A stretch of 64,000 nucleotides of DNA. Origin: Linyphia triangularis. Its lineage: Eukaryota > Arthropoda > Arachnida > Araneae > Linyphiidae. The notes below the pieces were generated by a model. It was not told where the DNA came from. It searched no databases and was given only the letters and a program-made list of their open reading frames with translations. The position numbers were made by a program, and so were the translations under genes. Positions within the stretch are counted from its first letter, which is position 1. The number at the start of each line of letters is the position of its first letter. The stretch spans positions 8,666,001 through 8,730,000 of the forward strand of contig OZ021729.1 in NCBI GenBank assembly GCA_963978545.1. Direction: 5' to 3'. Positions 47,856 through 62,180 of this stretch are shown one piece after another.

Positions 47856-49310
47856 AATCTTTAACAAAAACGTTATGTTAGACTGATAATACTTTTGCCT
47901 TGTGTACCATCGATAACGATTAAAACCGCACCATCATTTACTGCTTGCTGATATTTCACCACAAAGCATTCGATTCCGGTACAAATTCACCATTTATGAA
48001 TAGGAAACTGTCTAAAATGCTCCATGGAATTCTGAACATGTATATCCTCACTAGAGTGTGAAACTGACATGTCCTTCGTAGTAGTTTGATTTGTTGTAGT
48101 ATCTAGCGTGGAATTATTGAATTGCACCAGCTCATCTTTTGAAATTTACCGACAGAAGACAATGTGAAAATCAGTTTTCCATTCACTGTAGGATTTCTGG
48201 GATATTTCATTCATATGCTAATTGACCTTGGTTCTGGTAATTGTGTACTGCGATAGAAAGTGTATCGATAAATTGATTTAAATTTAGTCTAATTATTCAT
48301 TATAACGATAGTCACAATGTGAAAACTTCCTACACCCTATTTTTGAAAAGTTAATTGTGAACATAACATTAAACTGGGGGCTTTAAATGTCTAATAGTAC
48401 TTACTAAATATTACTAGGTATTAATTAAGACAGCAGTAAAAACGTAGAAAATAATGCAAAAGAGAATCAATTGGCTTTTCTTGTAAAAATCCTTAAGATC
48501 CGAAAGCTATTCAACTTTACTGAACCAAAAGATTGTATACAAATCTAACGGATTATAATATGAACAAAAACAGTAAAACTCAAAAATATTTCATTATTTA
48601 AGTTTGACGGTTCGATTACTTTTGCTAAGGTTGAATTTCATTAATAGGGTATTTTATGAGTTTTGACATTTAATTATAAAAGGCTACCTTGAATTTTGTT
48701 TACTGTATTATATGCTAGAATGAATTAACTTAACTTTTTAAAGGAGAGGCAAACTAATCACGTTTTTTTTAGTAACTTGGTTGTATTTATTTTTCCTTTC
48801 TTTAAGCTAAATAGCATTGGAAAACTTAAATTAACATTGTTTTAAATATCAATTAATAACTTAACTAATATGAATACGTGGTGAAGAACAATTTCAGTTC
48901 CTCACGAAATCGAAGATATTCATTTATAAAAGAATAGTAAGGTGATGCGGCACAAACAATTGGAAAATGATGCGGCATTCTGATCAATATCTTTTTAGTT
49001 TGGGAAAACATCTATACTTATATATTTGGAACCAAACCTTTTTAAAGAACTAATGCAACTTCAAAGACAGATTTCTATATTCAATATCAAAACGGGGGGA
49101 AATTTCATGTATCTTGCATAAGAGTATGTAATTACATGATTCATGAGAGTATGTAATACAAGAGTATGTAATTATTCGATTCTAGATGTGTTTTTGCCTG
49201 CATTTTGCAACACCGAAATAATGTAGAAGAACGAAAATTGAAACAATTGCTTGCTAATTTTCCATCTATGCAAAAATAATGCAGAACTCATCCAAATAAA
49301 TTGGTTTTTA
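47856..49310. other. AT-rich intron, nothing recognised
   Basis: No clear repeat or gene. Confidence 0.5.
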
Positions 49311-49640
49311 ATTATCCATTATACTTTCGTTTATACATTTGATTGGCCATCTTCTTGAGCCAATGGGTAACCATATTGATCCCACAAACGTTCAACCCGA
49401 TCTAATAGATAACCAAATTGGTCACATGGATGTTCATTTCGATCCAATGGATCTCCATTTTAAAGCATAAGTTAAACAACTTGATCTAATCGATGTTGGT
49501 TAATCAATGGATGTTTATGCTGATCCAATGAATACTTATCTCGCTAGTAAGGAGTTTTAATGGTTTGATCTAATGACTACTGTGGATCAAGTAGTAATAA
49601 ATTGATACCATAGATGGTCCATCTTCATCCCCAGATTATT
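49311..49640. repeat. Degenerate GATCCAATGGAT-type repeat
   Basis: Variants of GATCCAATGGATGTTCATTTC recur about every 30 bp just upstream of the TM3/TM4 exon. Confidence 0.55.
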
Positions 49641-49731
49641 CATATGGATGCAGAAGACGACCAACACCATTCAATGAATACTTCCATTCTTCATGCTTTA
49701 TACTGATAATCCTGCCTCTCTTATTGAACAG

Positions 49732-49934
49732 GTTCCACCATCGCGGCCTTCACCGTGGTAATCCTGATGATCCGGTTCGCCATCACGACGTTCGTGGTGA
49801 ACGAGAACACGTGGAAAGCCGAGCACACGCAGATGCTGGTCAAGTTCCTCATCATCGGAGTGACGGTGCTGGTGGTAGCGGTGCCAGAAGGATTACCGCT
49901 CGCCGTCACACTCGCGCTAGCATACTCCGTCAAG
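49732..49934 (+). CDS. PMCA: PMCA exon: TM3 and TM4 with PEGLP Ca2+-site motif
   Basis: Encodes TM3 ([20 protein letters not shown]), a short extracellular loop ([13 protein letters not shown]) and TM4 ([20 protein letters not shown]) followed by [14 protein letters not shown] in the unwound middle of TM4 is the signature of the single Ca2+ transport site in P2B pumps. Acceptor TTGAACAG ends at 49731; donor GTAACC begins at 49935. It starts in phase 1 and ends in phase 0 (203 bp). An exceptionally regular 58-bp minisatellite begins about 120 bp downstream. Confidence 0.96.
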
Positions 49935-50054
49935 GTAACCCTAGAATATATATCTCTCTGTAACTTTTTTTATTGTTGTTGTTACTTCTTTATTTACACG
50001 TTCTGATGATAAATTTTCCTTAAAAACATTGGAATTGAGTGGATCTGACCAAAA

Positions 50055-50600
50055 TCAGTTCACCAAAGACTGAATGTTCTTTAGACCATCTGATCATCTA
50101 ATGAAATAACTATCAGCTCACCAAAGATTGAATGTTCTTTAGACCATCTGATCATCTAATGAAATAACTATCAGCTCACCAAAGATTGAATGTTCTTTAG
50201 ACCATCTGATCATCTAATGAAATAACTATCAGCTCTCCAAAGATTGAATGTTCTTTAGACCATCTGATCATCTAATGAAATAACTATCAGCTCACCAAAG
50301 ATTGAATGTTCATTAGACCATCTGATCATCTAATGAAATAACTATCAGCACACCAAAGATTGAATGTTCTTTAGACCATCTGATCATCTAATGAAATAAC
50401 TATCAGCTCACCAAAGATTGAATGTTCTTTAGACCATCTGATCATCTAATGAAATAACTATCAGCTCACCAAAGATTGAATGTTCTTTAGACCATCTGAT
50501 CATCTAATGAAATAACTATCAGCTCACCAAAGATTGAATGTTCTTTAGGCTATCTGATCATCTAATGAAATAACTATCAGCTCACCAAATACTGATAAAA
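50055..50600. repeat. 58-bp minisatellite, about nine units
   Basis: ATCAGCTCACCAAAGATTGA, ATGTTCTTTAGACCATCTGA and TCATCTAATGAAATAACT repeated with 58-bp period and very few differences. Starts about 120 bp after the TM3/TM4 exon. Confidence 0.97.
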
Positions 50601-51184
50601 AAATAACCATCAACTCACCAAAGACTGAATATTCTTCCGAGTTTCCAGACTTAGAAATTTGTCCTTTAAACCATGGCATAATTTACAAATTTTGAAAATC
50701 TAACAATTGCAAGTTAGTTTCATTGATCTCTACTACAACTTCTGGAGCAGATTATGTCATTTGTAGGGCGACGGCAAAGAGCGATCAGAATCCAATTTCT
50801 TCGAAATCGAGGTTTTCCTACCATCTGCAAGGTTATAGCATATATTTTAACCACAAGGAGTCCTGTGGCAAATAAATATCATGGTACATGAGATTTTGAG
50901 TAACCATTACCTGAGACTTAAAACTTTAAATCAGCTTTCTGAAGAGTTGAGTATAAGGGACTCTAATCTTTCTTTGCCGTAGCACTTCATTTAAATACAT
51001 CCTCCCATAATGCTTTGAAATAGGTTGCCCATAGTCACAAACAATTTTCAACTAGTTTTAGGGGAAATTGCTAGTAGAGATCTCTACAGGTGATATTTAA
51101 CCCTTCTTCAACTTCAAGTCAATAACCAAGCATACGCTATCCAGAAGTTGTAGTAGAAATCAGTGATTAGTTTAGTTTAGTTAG
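50601..51184. other. Intron, nothing recognised
   Basis: Unremarkable intron sequence. Confidence 0.5.
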
Positions 51185-51460
51185 CACGGTATCGGTTCTT
51201 TATTTTTACCACTATGAAGCACTTATCGCAGCAAATTAGGCCTCGTAATTTTGAACTAAGATAAGATTACAAAGTCGAAACCTTATCGCGCGTACCTATC
51301 TTTCCAACTCCACCACATCAACGAGAGACATTGAGACCACGACCTATGTAATGTGCCTCAACCCCCATTATCGTACACACCAGTATTCGGTGCAGACCGA
51401 ACTTACGATTTACCGCTCATGAACTCAGTACCTTTAACTTCCGGGACACTGGAGCCTTTA
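51185..51460 (-). mobile_element. tRNA-derived SINE family C, copy 1 (diverged)
   Basis: Minus strand reads GTTCATGAGCGG, AGTTCGGTCTGCACCGAA, GGTGTGTACGATAATGGGGG and TCAATGTCTCTCGTTGATGT, matching 55815-56090. The loop TTCATGA hints at a CAT (Met) anticodon ancestor. Confidence 0.65.
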
Positions 51461-51729
51461 CAAGTTTATTGAAACTGTAATCGGTTAAATACTGAATCGA
51501 ATACGACCATTAAAATTCTGATACAAGAACATCCTTTATTTTTCTCATAGAATTGCAGTAATTGCAACGTGTTATTTTTTCCTGGTGAATGGTCCCTCTG
51601 GTATGTCCCAAAACTAATGATCAGATAGTGTTTAGTATTTAATTTTCTCAAGCATGTGTGCAATTATTGTAGTTCATTTTATTGTTACTTAAAAATTAAC
51701 TTTCATGACATGTTACTATCTTCTTTTAG

Positions 51730-52321
<592 letters not shown>

Positions 52322-52497
52322 TGGTTTGTTTGTACGCTCAAAGATCTATTTTTGTGCACAATAACGGCTAATGAAGCCGGGACCTACAGCTTAACGTGGA
52401 TTCAACCTCAACGAACATCTATGCCTAACCCAGGATTTAAACCCGCTACCTTTGGCATGCAAGGCCAGAGCCCTAACCCCACAGCCATTGGGTTAGC
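52322..52497 (-). mobile_element. tRNA-Ala-like SINE family B, copy 4
   Basis: Minus strand: GGCTGTGGGGTTAGGGCTCT, then GGCCTTGCATGCCAAAGG, B box GGTTTAAATCC, ATAGATGTTCGTTGAGGTTG and TATTGTGCACAAAAATAGAT. GGCCTTGCATGCC forms an anticodon-like stem-loop with TGC, the alanine anticodon. The 68-codon forward ORF is SINE sequence. Confidence 0.85.
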
Positions 52498-53614
<1,117 letters not shown>

Positions 53615-54740
53615 GAAACTCTTTCCTGTTGCCAAAATTGTTTTAATAAATAATAAATTCCCACTAAATTTTAGTGAATAATTTTTAAAAGTAGTTTACC
53701 GCATATTTTAATATTTAAAGATGTTTTTAATATTTAAAATTAGATGCCAATACCAAGCACACGCTGGCAACAAAAACGGCGATTTAAAAAATTAATATCG
53801 GCAATGCATATAAAGGATTTATATTAAAAAAAAAAAATTTAATATTATTTTATGGTTTTGGTTTTTTTCATTATCCCATTTCCCATGAATTCAGACCGCA
53901 TTCAAAATGATCTACACTTCTGTATGAGTGTTATATCTCATTAAACCACAAATCCGAAATAAAAATGAGCAATTTGAATTGAAAGAAAAATGTGCTTTAA
54001 GTTTGGATAACCGCCAAAACTTATTCACCAGGATTACCATTTAAGAGTAATTTAGGACTATGACAGTAATTACATTGTAACTTGCTTTTAAATGCAGTTT
54101 TATTAAATGCAACAGTCTCTTGCCATTTGTCACATATGCAGCCCAGAAATTTTGTTTGGGTGTTTAACATCTGTAACGAGTACAATGTTCATTCTTGCTT
54201 GACAATTAAACATTTGGCAACTTGTCAGGAATTTCCAGCTCTCTGCATAGTTCTTGAGAGAATAGATAATTCACTTTTCTTACGATAAAGCAGTTCTAAA
54301 TATAAATGGTTCTTTGAAAAATGGAAATTGCGTATTTGCGGAAGAAGTGATATCTTGCCGGCATAAAAAAGCGCTAAGTATATTTTGATGAAAGATATAT
54401 TTAATTGTTTCAAATACGCCGCTTCAGTGATTTAGAAAAAGACAATTGTATTTAAGATAGAACTTTTTAACATTTACATACATAATAAAATGTTTTTTGT
54501 AACAATGTACAAAAAATGTAACTTTTTTAATCGAAACTCGTGGCGGAAGTAACATTTTATTTTTATTTTAGAGTGCAGTATAGTTTTTTATGCAACTAGT
54601 TGGGAAAATTATACTTTTTTTAAACGAGGCAAAATGCTTATTTGTGAAGTACGATAGCACAAGTCAAATAATTTGCTGAGTTTGAAAAAGTATTTTCACA
54701 TGCTGCAAATAATATTTTTTTATAATCAGGTTTAAAAATA

Positions 54741-55202
54741 CAGTAGAATCTCGATTAACCGACCTAATTCGGACCAAAGGTAGGTCGGTTAAGCGAAAAT
54801 TCCGGATAAAAGAGAGTTGTAAAAAAACAATAAAAAGTAAATAATTTTCGTTTATTGAATATAGGACTTTTAATGTTTTTTTATGACATAATTGTTGGAA
54901 ATGAGTTTTTGTTGCAATAATCTTGATAATTTTTGTTTCGCTGCTCTATCCCGGAGTCTTTTTGAAGGCAATAGCTCAGTTTGATTTGCATCCGAAGGTT
55001 GCTCTAACCATGTCAGTTCTTTAGAAAAACAGTCAAAAGCCTCACCATTACTTATGTAACTTTAGAGCAAGGGAAAAGATTGCGGTTTAAAAAGGAACAA
55101 ATGATTTATTACTCATTTGGAAGATTTTTGATGTCGACTAAATAATTGCCGGTTAACAGAGAGTTCCGGATAAAGGAGGGACGGTTAATCGAGGTTCTAC
55201 TG
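54741..55202. mobile_element. pogo/Tigger-like MITE, 462 bp
   Basis: CAGTAGAATCTCGATTAACCG at the left, CGGTTAATCGAGGTTCTACTG at the right (one mismatch), TA on both sides (54739-54740, 55203-55204). No transposase remnant. Inserted in the first R repeat; the second R repeat lacks it. Confidence 0.9.
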
Positions 55203-55814
55203 TATCTAAAATACACATATAAACTAATGCTGGCAACTCCAGTCAATGAATCTCTTCCAAAAATTTTATACCAAAACTTTATAAAATTTGAGCACGCTAT
55301 ACAATATAAAATACCAAAACTATATAAAATTACAAAAGAAGTACTTTTCGCACTATTATGAGAAAGAGAGAAGGTATTATTTTCGCCACGATTTACGAGT
55401 AAGAAAATAGTAAAGAAAGTGAACTACTGGAGAAAGTAGTACTTTTTCAAACCAGGTAAAACGCTTATTGACGAGTGCGATAGCATGAGTCAAATAATTA
55501 AATGAGTTTGGAAAAGTATTTTGCCACGTGTTGCATACAATATTTTTTATAATCAAGTGAAAAAATAATTTAATACTTTATTAACGTTGGCAACTCGAAT
55601 CAATGAATTTCTTCAGAATAAATGTCATTTCAGTGGCAAGACTGTATGATATTTGAGCACGAGGCGTGCCAAAAAATACTTTTTCACACTTTTGCGAAAA
55701 AGTTACTTTCCCCCCCTCCTAGTGAAAAAGTGCTACTTTCGCCACTATTTTTTATTCAAAATGATTAATAAAAAGTTTAATTTTTTGCAGATTGTTTTGT
55801 TTTGTTTTGGAACT

Positions 55815-56090
55815 ACCGACTGTCTATTTCTGCCACTTATAAAGTGCTTAACACAGCCAAATACGTCTCGTAATTTTGAGCATCTAGAAGAATACGAGAT
55901 CGAATTCTTCTAGTGTAAACCCCTCTCTCCGACCCCACCACACCAAAGAGAAGACATTGAGGCCAAGACAGATTAAATGTGCACCAGCCCCCATTAGGTA
56001 CACACCGATATTTGGCGGACGGAGGCCCGAACCCACAACCCTCCGGTTACGAGCTCGATACTCTACCGCAAGGATATCGGTGCCCTGCAC
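55815..56090 (-). mobile_element. tRNA-derived SINE family C, copy 2
   Basis: Minus strand: GGGCACCGATATCCTTGCGG, GTAGAGTATCGAGCTCGTAA, B box GGGTTCGGGCC, GGTGTGTACCTAATGGGGGC and TCTTTGGTGTGGTGGGGTCG. GC-rich in an AT-rich setting. The 68-codon reverse frame is SINE sequence. Confidence 0.8.
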
Positions 56091-57039
56091 ATTGTTATAA
56101 AAATTTAATTTTTTGCATGTTCTTATAAATATTTTTTATAATAACGCGCAAAAAATTCTACATTTTTTAATCAGAAATCTTAGAGAAAGTAAAACTTTAT
56201 TAAGGGGAGAGATAAAACACTTTGCCACACGACGCCTCTTGCTCAAATTTTATATGGTCTTATTATAACAATGACATATTTTCAGAAGAAATTCATTGAC
56301 TCGAGTTGCCAACATTAATATACATATGCATTAAAAATATTTTTTGCTCGAGATTATAAAAAATATTGTGTGCAAGACTTTCAAAAAGACTTTTTCAAAC
56401 TCGTTAAATTATTGTTCTCAATCTAACGTACTCGTCAAATGAGCATTTTCCCTCGTGTGAAAAAGTATTGCTTTTTCGCAATTAGTTGTATTACTAACTA
56501 TTATCATTCTTCTGCGATTAAGTACTTTACAGTACGCACCATGCTCAAGTTTTATGCAGTCATGATATAGAAATTATATAATACAGAATTACTGAAAAAA
56601 ATCTCGAAAGTTCTCGATTGAATCGAGTGTTACCAATTTTTTAAACTTGTATTGTCACTGTTTATAAATAAATTTAAGAAATGATAAACTTAATAATATA
56701 AACCATATAAACAATGTTTTTATCACAAATCCTTTATATGCATTGCCAATTTTTATATTCATTAACATAGCGCCGTTTCTGTTGTCAGCGTGTACTTGGA
56801 ATTTGCATCTAATTTTAAATATTAAAAATATCTTTATCAGAAAAATATGCAGTAAACTACTTTTCATAACTTATTTATTAAAAATTAATGTGGATTTATG
56901 CATTGACATCCAAATATCTTTTATTTATTCTGATTAAAACAATTTCATTTTTAGAACACTTTTAGCAACAGGAAAGAGTTTATTCAGTGATCGGTTAAAT
57001 GCTATTTCAGCGCGATTGTATGATGGCACGTTGGTTTAT

Positions 57040-57250
57040 TAGTATTCCGTAAAAGCGACCTTTTAGTGACAGTAACAGGAACCAAAATTTGATATAATGC
57101 ATTGTCATTGACATCGAATCTATCTGCCAAGTTTCAGACAGATTTGATGACGTCAAGGAGGTTAATTAGGCCTCCGTAGGTTTGACCGCCATCAACATAC
57201 GCAACCACCCACACACATACACACAAAATCGAAGTTAATATAAAGGATTT
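57040..57250 (+). repeat. LINE-3'-UTR-like fragment
   Basis: CTGCCAAGTTTCAGACAGATTTG and CACACACATACACACAAAATCG have the style of non-LTR retrotransposon 3' UTRs. No ORF. Confidence 0.4.
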
Positions 57251-57276
57251 AAAAAGAGATATGTGTACTAATATTT

Positions 57277-57823
57277 ACAATGGCAATTCCTGCATTTTTT
57301 TTTTTTTTTAATTTAATTTTAATTGTTTCGGAAAGGCCATAAACAGAAACATTTCTACACAATGCGCATTTTCTTTTATTTAATTTGCAATCAAAGTTCC
57401 CCTGTTACACGTTGGCGAGAAAACGATTCATTTGAATTGAATTGAATGTGATATCAAGGCTTCCCAAACATCTTGCCTTGAAATGCGGCAGCGGAAACCA
57501 GTTTTACAAGTTTTTATCAAATTTCACCAACCTGTACTGGAAATGGTAATGGTCTACCAACACCAACTATTTCAACGTCAACTATTTGGCTGAAACCTCA
57601 CGATAACCGTAGAAACGATAGGATCTCTTGACGTCACGGATTTTGTTGGATGTTTTGATCGGACTGGTTTTGACTCGGTTTTGAGACATTTTCTTTTCTT
57701 AATATTTAAATAACTAATTTTTTTAAAGAACTTTTGTTTAAATATTTGGAATCAGAAAGAAATTCTGTATAAATTTAAACTAATTTCACTCGTTTTTAAA
57801 AATTGCGGGAATCACCCATTATA
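57277..57823. mobile_element. MITE family S, copy 2 (inverted)
   Basis: ACAATGGCAATTCCTGCATTT and (inverted) ATAATGGGTGATTCCCGCAATT ends; interior GATCTCTTGACGTCACGG and AAAGGCCATAAACAGAAAC match 36576-37119 in reverse. It ends about 110 bp before the N-domain exon at 57932. Confidence 0.7.
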
Positions 57824-57931
57824 TACAGAAAAGTAACGTAACGATATTTTCTCTGTAGTTCCTCGTTGAATCGTATTCTACGTAAATTATTTGAATTGTA
57901 CTTTCAATAATAAAATGCTTTTATATTTCAG

Positions 57932-58038
57932 ATATACATTATAAAACCATACCTAAGTACGCAAGTATCCCTTCCGAAGTGGCCTCAATAATTGTAGACG
58001 CAATATCAATCAACAGCGCCTATACATCTCGTGTCATG
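57932..58038 (+). CDS. PMCA: PMCA exon: start of N domain
   Basis: Encodes IHYKTIPKYASIPSEVASII, then VDAISINSAYTSRVM, matching the family pattern of a divergent loop (KHYK.IP...) followed by the conserved GISxNxAYTS block. This is the entrance to the nucleotide-binding domain. Acceptor ATATTTCAG ends at 57931; donor GTAAGA begins at 58039. The first two bases finish an asparagine codon; the exon ends in phase 0 (107 bp, the shortest here). The assignment rests on frame continuity from DKTGT and on joining directly to the QVGNKTEC block in the next exon. Confidence 0.93.
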
Positions 58039-58109
58039 GTAAGAAACATTGATATAATGCATGTTACCTCCAACATACACTTAAATTAGTAAAAATATAA
58101 CGCAGTTAA

Positions 58110-58776
58110 AGGGATTTGGTACCCCTTGTTTTCACAAAAAATAATAAAAATATCAATTTTCTCTTTTTTGCGTGTTTATAATCTTTGAAACCATCTCCTT
58201 ATTCTGGCAATTTTTTTTTAACTGATCCGATAACTGCAATTGCAGTAAAAAATAATATTTTTATAGAGAAATGAGCATTGCTGAAATAGCTCTTTCGATA
58301 GTTCGAGCGCATTTTTCTCGGTTCGTGATATTTGAAATTCCTACCTTACTCAAAATACTAAAACTTCAGCAAATATAAATGAAATGACTTGGAAATTTTT
58401 TGTGTGTCATTCTAATTATCTATTTGACAAAAATACTCATAGATTTTTGAATAAAATAAAAACTCTTTTTTACAAATTTAAATGTTGAAAATTAACCGTT
58501 TTTTACGTTTTTTTACCTATAGGTACAGTAATTATCGTTTTTCTCGAAAACTAATTTCCATATTCGAAATACGATGCCTAAAAAGTTAGAGAATATTACT
58601 AAGAAATTTTTTTTTTTTAAGAAAATCAGGAAATAAGATTGAAAAATAAAAAAGATTTTTTTTTTTTTTTAATAAAATTTAGTTTTTACTTAGTAATACT
58701 TCCAAATATGTAAAAATTATAATTTTAAAGGCTTAAATAAAAAATAAAAAAAGTTTTAATGGAACCAAGTCCCCTT
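58110..58776. mobile_element. TTAA-bounded MITE, copy G (667 bp)
   Basis: TTAA at 58106-58109 and 58777-58780. AGGGATTTGGTACCCC at the left; inverted AGGGGACTTGGTTCCATTAA at the right. Interior CGTTTTTCTCGAAAACT near 58537. It shares its right TTAA with the next element. Confidence 0.7.
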
Positions 58777-58780
58777 TTAA

Positions 58781-59483
58781 AGAGGGGGTCCAGTACCGAA
58801 ATTTGGTCAAAAATCACATTTTTTTCATTTTTTTTTTATTTTTTTTAAACACTTTGTACATTCCTAAAAAGAATGATGTTTTTATCTTATTCCTATGGTG
58901 ATTGGAACTCCACGAAATTACCTGCTATTTAAGCATCACTAATGGGCGTAACGCATTGAAACGTCTGTTTAAAGTGCGTTTTTCGAGCACTAGTGTTTTT
59001 CACAGATGTTGCAACCTCCAGACCCATTATCAATTGGCTATTCATATGGCATTTATGGAGCATTTAATTTATAAAATTTTAACCTCTTCCCAGAAATTTA
59101 TTTTTTAAATTCCTGTTTTAAAATATAACATTTAGAGTAAAACATTTATAATATAACTTTAGAGAATAATATAAGAAAAGCAAAAAAATTCATTATTTTA
59201 ACTTTGAGATGTTTTTGAATTTTTTCCAATCCACCCATCAAAATTCTGTGAAGACAATATTTTCTTTTTGTAAGTATAAATTACAGTAAGCTTTCACTTT
59301 GAAAAAAAAAAAAGTATTTTTTCTTAACTTATATCAAAACACTCAAACATCAATTATTATAGATTTTTCTTGGTTTTTAATTTTTTTTTAAAAATAAATA
59401 AACTCAATATTTAAAAAAAAATATCTCAAAGGCATATAAATACTATCTCATACATAAGTTAAATTTTTGATATAAAATTATTT

Positions 59484-59533
<50 letters not shown>

Positions 59534-59546
59534 GTACTGAACTCCC
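58781..59546. mobile_element. TTAA-bounded MITE, copy H (766 bp)
   Basis: TTAA at 58777-58780 and 59547-59550. AGAGGGGGTCCAGTACCG at the left; inverted GGGAGTTCAGTACATT at the right. Ends in a long T tract. ORF of 68 codons at 58902 unrecognised. Confidence 0.65.
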
Positions 59547-59550
59547 TTAA

Positions 59551-60311
59551 GCTCTAAGTATTTGAAAGTTTGCTCAAATATTTAAGATAATAATACACTG
59601 TTCAAACCGTCACTTTCATGGAACATTATCACAAATCAGATAACTCAAACTATTTAAAGATTGATTTTTGGTTCCTCCCCAGTAATTTTATATTATTCAT
59701 TCAAAACATTATTTATTGAATTTGTGTAACATCTTTAAGAAATTAATTATCCATTTAAGGTCATTACAAATATAATGTCATTGATATTTTCAGAAATGAA
59801 TTATAGATGAATAATGTCATTTTGTATAAATTATTAAAAGATGAATAATGATATTTTTAGAAATAAATGGTAGGTAAATAATGATTTTTTTTTAAACGGT
59901 TGAAGGATGAATAATTGAATGAAATTGTATTTTTATAAATAATTGAAAGAGGAATAAAAGGAACAGTTCAAAAGTCCACAAAGCATCCAATAGTGCTATT
60001 GACAAACTGAGATAGTACCATCTAAATTATTAAATTAATTACAATTTGTGCGCTATGAATATCCAATTCAGTCACTCTGAAAACACTATAAATGTGTATT
60101 TTTTAAATCGTCCTTATTGAGAATCTTTTGTTGGAGGCAAAACTAAATCGCGATGCTTGAGCTTGTAATTCGCATTTTGCCGAAATGCTTTCGCTACTAA
60201 TCAGTTTCAGGGATGCTTATTGCAAAACAGGGACGTTTGTCAACTGTGTGTTTCTCTCCTCTCTTTCTCTGAATGGCGAAGTACATACGCGATATGCTGA
60301 TGAACTTGCAG
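59551..60311. other. AT-rich intron, nothing recognised
   Basis: Recurrent GATGAATAATG words at 59810-59920 form a weak repeat. Confidence 0.5.
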
Positions 60312-60553
60312 GAACCAGACAATCCGGGCGAGCTGCCGAAGCAGGTGGGCAACAAGACGGAGTGCGCTCTGCTAGGGTTCGTGCTCGAGCTGGGCAAGGA
60401 CTACCAGAAGGTGAGGGACATGATGCCCGAGGAGAAACTGCACAAAGTGTACACCTTCAACTCCGTCAGAAAGTCCATGAGCACTGTGATACGACTGCCC
60501 AATAGAGGATTCCGGATATTTACCAAGGGAGCCTCAGAGATCGTGCTTCAGAA
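60312..60553 (+). CDS. PMCA: PMCA exon: N domain with KGASE nucleotide site
   Basis: Encodes [20 protein letters not shown], then [40 protein letters not shown] and an arm ending [34 protein letters not shown] and KGASE are core N-domain motifs; the lysine of KGASE lines the ATP pocket. Acceptor CTTGCAG ends at 60311; donor GTAAGC begins at 60554. Starts in phase 0 and ends after two bases of a lysine codon (AA|G). An upstream in-frame ATG at 60273 is open but lies in the intron; the acceptor at 60310-60311 and the family alignment favour starting at E. 242 bp. Confidence 0.96.
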
Positions 60554-60588
60554 GTAAGCTTCTTTGGTTAAAATTCCTAGTCTGGTGC

Positions 60589-61364
60589 CATAGACGCCCC
60601 CAGGAGGTGCACTTGCACCCCCCTGGCTCTTGAAAATTTAAAAAAATGAGCTAAAATATGTAAATTACAAGATAAAAAAGCACATATGCCTTTTATACTT
60701 TTATGTTACAAATAAGCATTTTTTTTTCTTCTATTAATTTAGTCTTTTGTTTCTTTCCTGTGTCGTTTTTTATTACTACTTGCATGATGATTTTCTGACG
60801 CTTGTTGTCTATGATTATTAGAGGCTGATGAGTAGAAGTATTTATTCCTTTTACTGTATGATCATTTCCTGTGTAGTTCTCAAAATTCTAGGAAAATGTT
60901 TTATTTTTTAAGTCATCAGATATACTATCTTGAAATCTAGTTTGAGAATTCAATTGAACATATTCCAACACTGCCTTCGTATTTCATTTTGATTATATAT
61001 ATATATATAGATATATATTTTTTTTTTTTCATTGTATCTGAAATTTGGAAGAAATGAAAAAATGTTGCTCTTGTGTATTTTTGCATCTTCGAGTTCTTCT
61101 ATTCTAAACACTGTCTCTTGAATGCCGTGAGATCTAGTTGGATGATAAAAAAAATCGTTAAAAATATATATTTTAATATTTTTACTATTTTTTTTCTTTT
61201 GGAACAGGGTTGCGCTTTCAAAAATAAATACAATGAATTTTAACTATTCTCAAAGAGTATAATTTATAATGCATAATTACTAATTAACATTTCTTAAAAA
61301 AATAATGATTTTGATAAAAATCTAGTCTTGCACACCCTTGCAAATATTCCCGGGGGCGCTTGTG
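60589..61364 (-). mobile_element. hAT-type MITE family N, copy 2
   Basis: Perfect 8-bp target duplication TCTGGTGC (60581-60588, 61365-61372). Ends CATAGACGCCCCCAGG and (inverted) CACAAGCGCCCCCGGG. Reverse relative of 14399-15163. It begins about 35 bp after the KGASE exon. Confidence 0.9.
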
Positions 61365-61399
61365 TCTGGTGCGGGTTCTACACCAAGGTACTTTTCGCC

Positions 61400-61732
61400 A
61401 ATTGTACCAATTTAGCTTACTTTTAAAAGATACAAGTTTTTCTAGCCAGAGATCAGAAATCGTTTGCGCTTTTTCTCATTGAAAAGCAAAATGCAGAGGG
61501 TTGCCAGACGATGAAGTTCGTTCTCTTTTTGGCAAGTTATGACATATTTGGCAATCGGATTTTAGTTCAACTCATTCCAAGTCGATTTTTGATCAGTTTC
61601 GGCCATTTTTGCCACAGCAGACCAGTTCATTCGTCATCTACTCACTTTTCTTCAATTTCTATAAGAAATTCAGAATGATGTTCTATGGGGTCCAAAAATT
61701 ACAATCGCCTCTCGGACTATTGTCGATGACCG
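61400..61732 (-). mobile_element. Fold-back MITE family M, copy 3 (half element)
   Basis: CAGAGATCAGAAATCGTTTGCG, AGTTATGACATATTTGGCAA and AATCGCCTCTCGGACTA match the reverse of the left half of copy 1; the other arm is missing. Confidence 0.75.
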
Positions 61733-62180
61733 TACATTCTGTTAAGTTATGAGAGCAGTCACTAAAAGGTCGTTGTTACATATATTTCTATTGCCTGACG
61801 TCAGATCTATATATCAAGTCATAAGCATGTGCAAATTTTCAATAATTAGCGATGGAAACCTTCTACTGTTAAGACTGATGACATGTGATAAAAAAAACCT
61901 ACCATTTTGATATTTTAAAATCCTTTGTATTTACTTTTTGTTTGTTGCGGCAAAATAGTCTGAAAGCAAATAATTAGAACTCAAAACCGTTTTTTAGACT
62001 TAGCTCTTTTCATTTGAATCCCTGAAAAAAAAAATATGATCTATAAGAATGGATTAAAATGTTTGCGTAAATTGTTTTAGAAATGAAAATGTAAATTTGG
62101 TATATTTTTGCTGATATCTATGGAAATCCAAAATAAATATCATACAATTTTTCATTTTCAAGTAAAAACGAGTAAATGCT
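61733..62180. other. AT-rich intron, nothing recognised
   Basis: No feature identified. Confidence 0.5.

Larger units (their letters stand above)
44771..49731 (+). other. GC-AG intron of PMCA
   Basis: The 5' splice site reads G|GCAAGT and the 3' site TTGAACAG. Apart from the C in place of T at +2, the donor fits the consensus well (+3 to +6 AAGT), as is usual for functional GC donors. All other donors in this gene within the window begin with GT. Confidence 0.85.

Noticed and set aside
60273..60311. In-frame extension of the KGASE exon with a possible start codon
   Set aside because: The consensus acceptor at 60310-60311 and family alignment place the exon start at 60312.
60185..60505. 106-codon ORF overlapping the KGASE exon in another frame
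   Set aside because: Shadow of the exon; the PMCA frame carries the conserved motifs.
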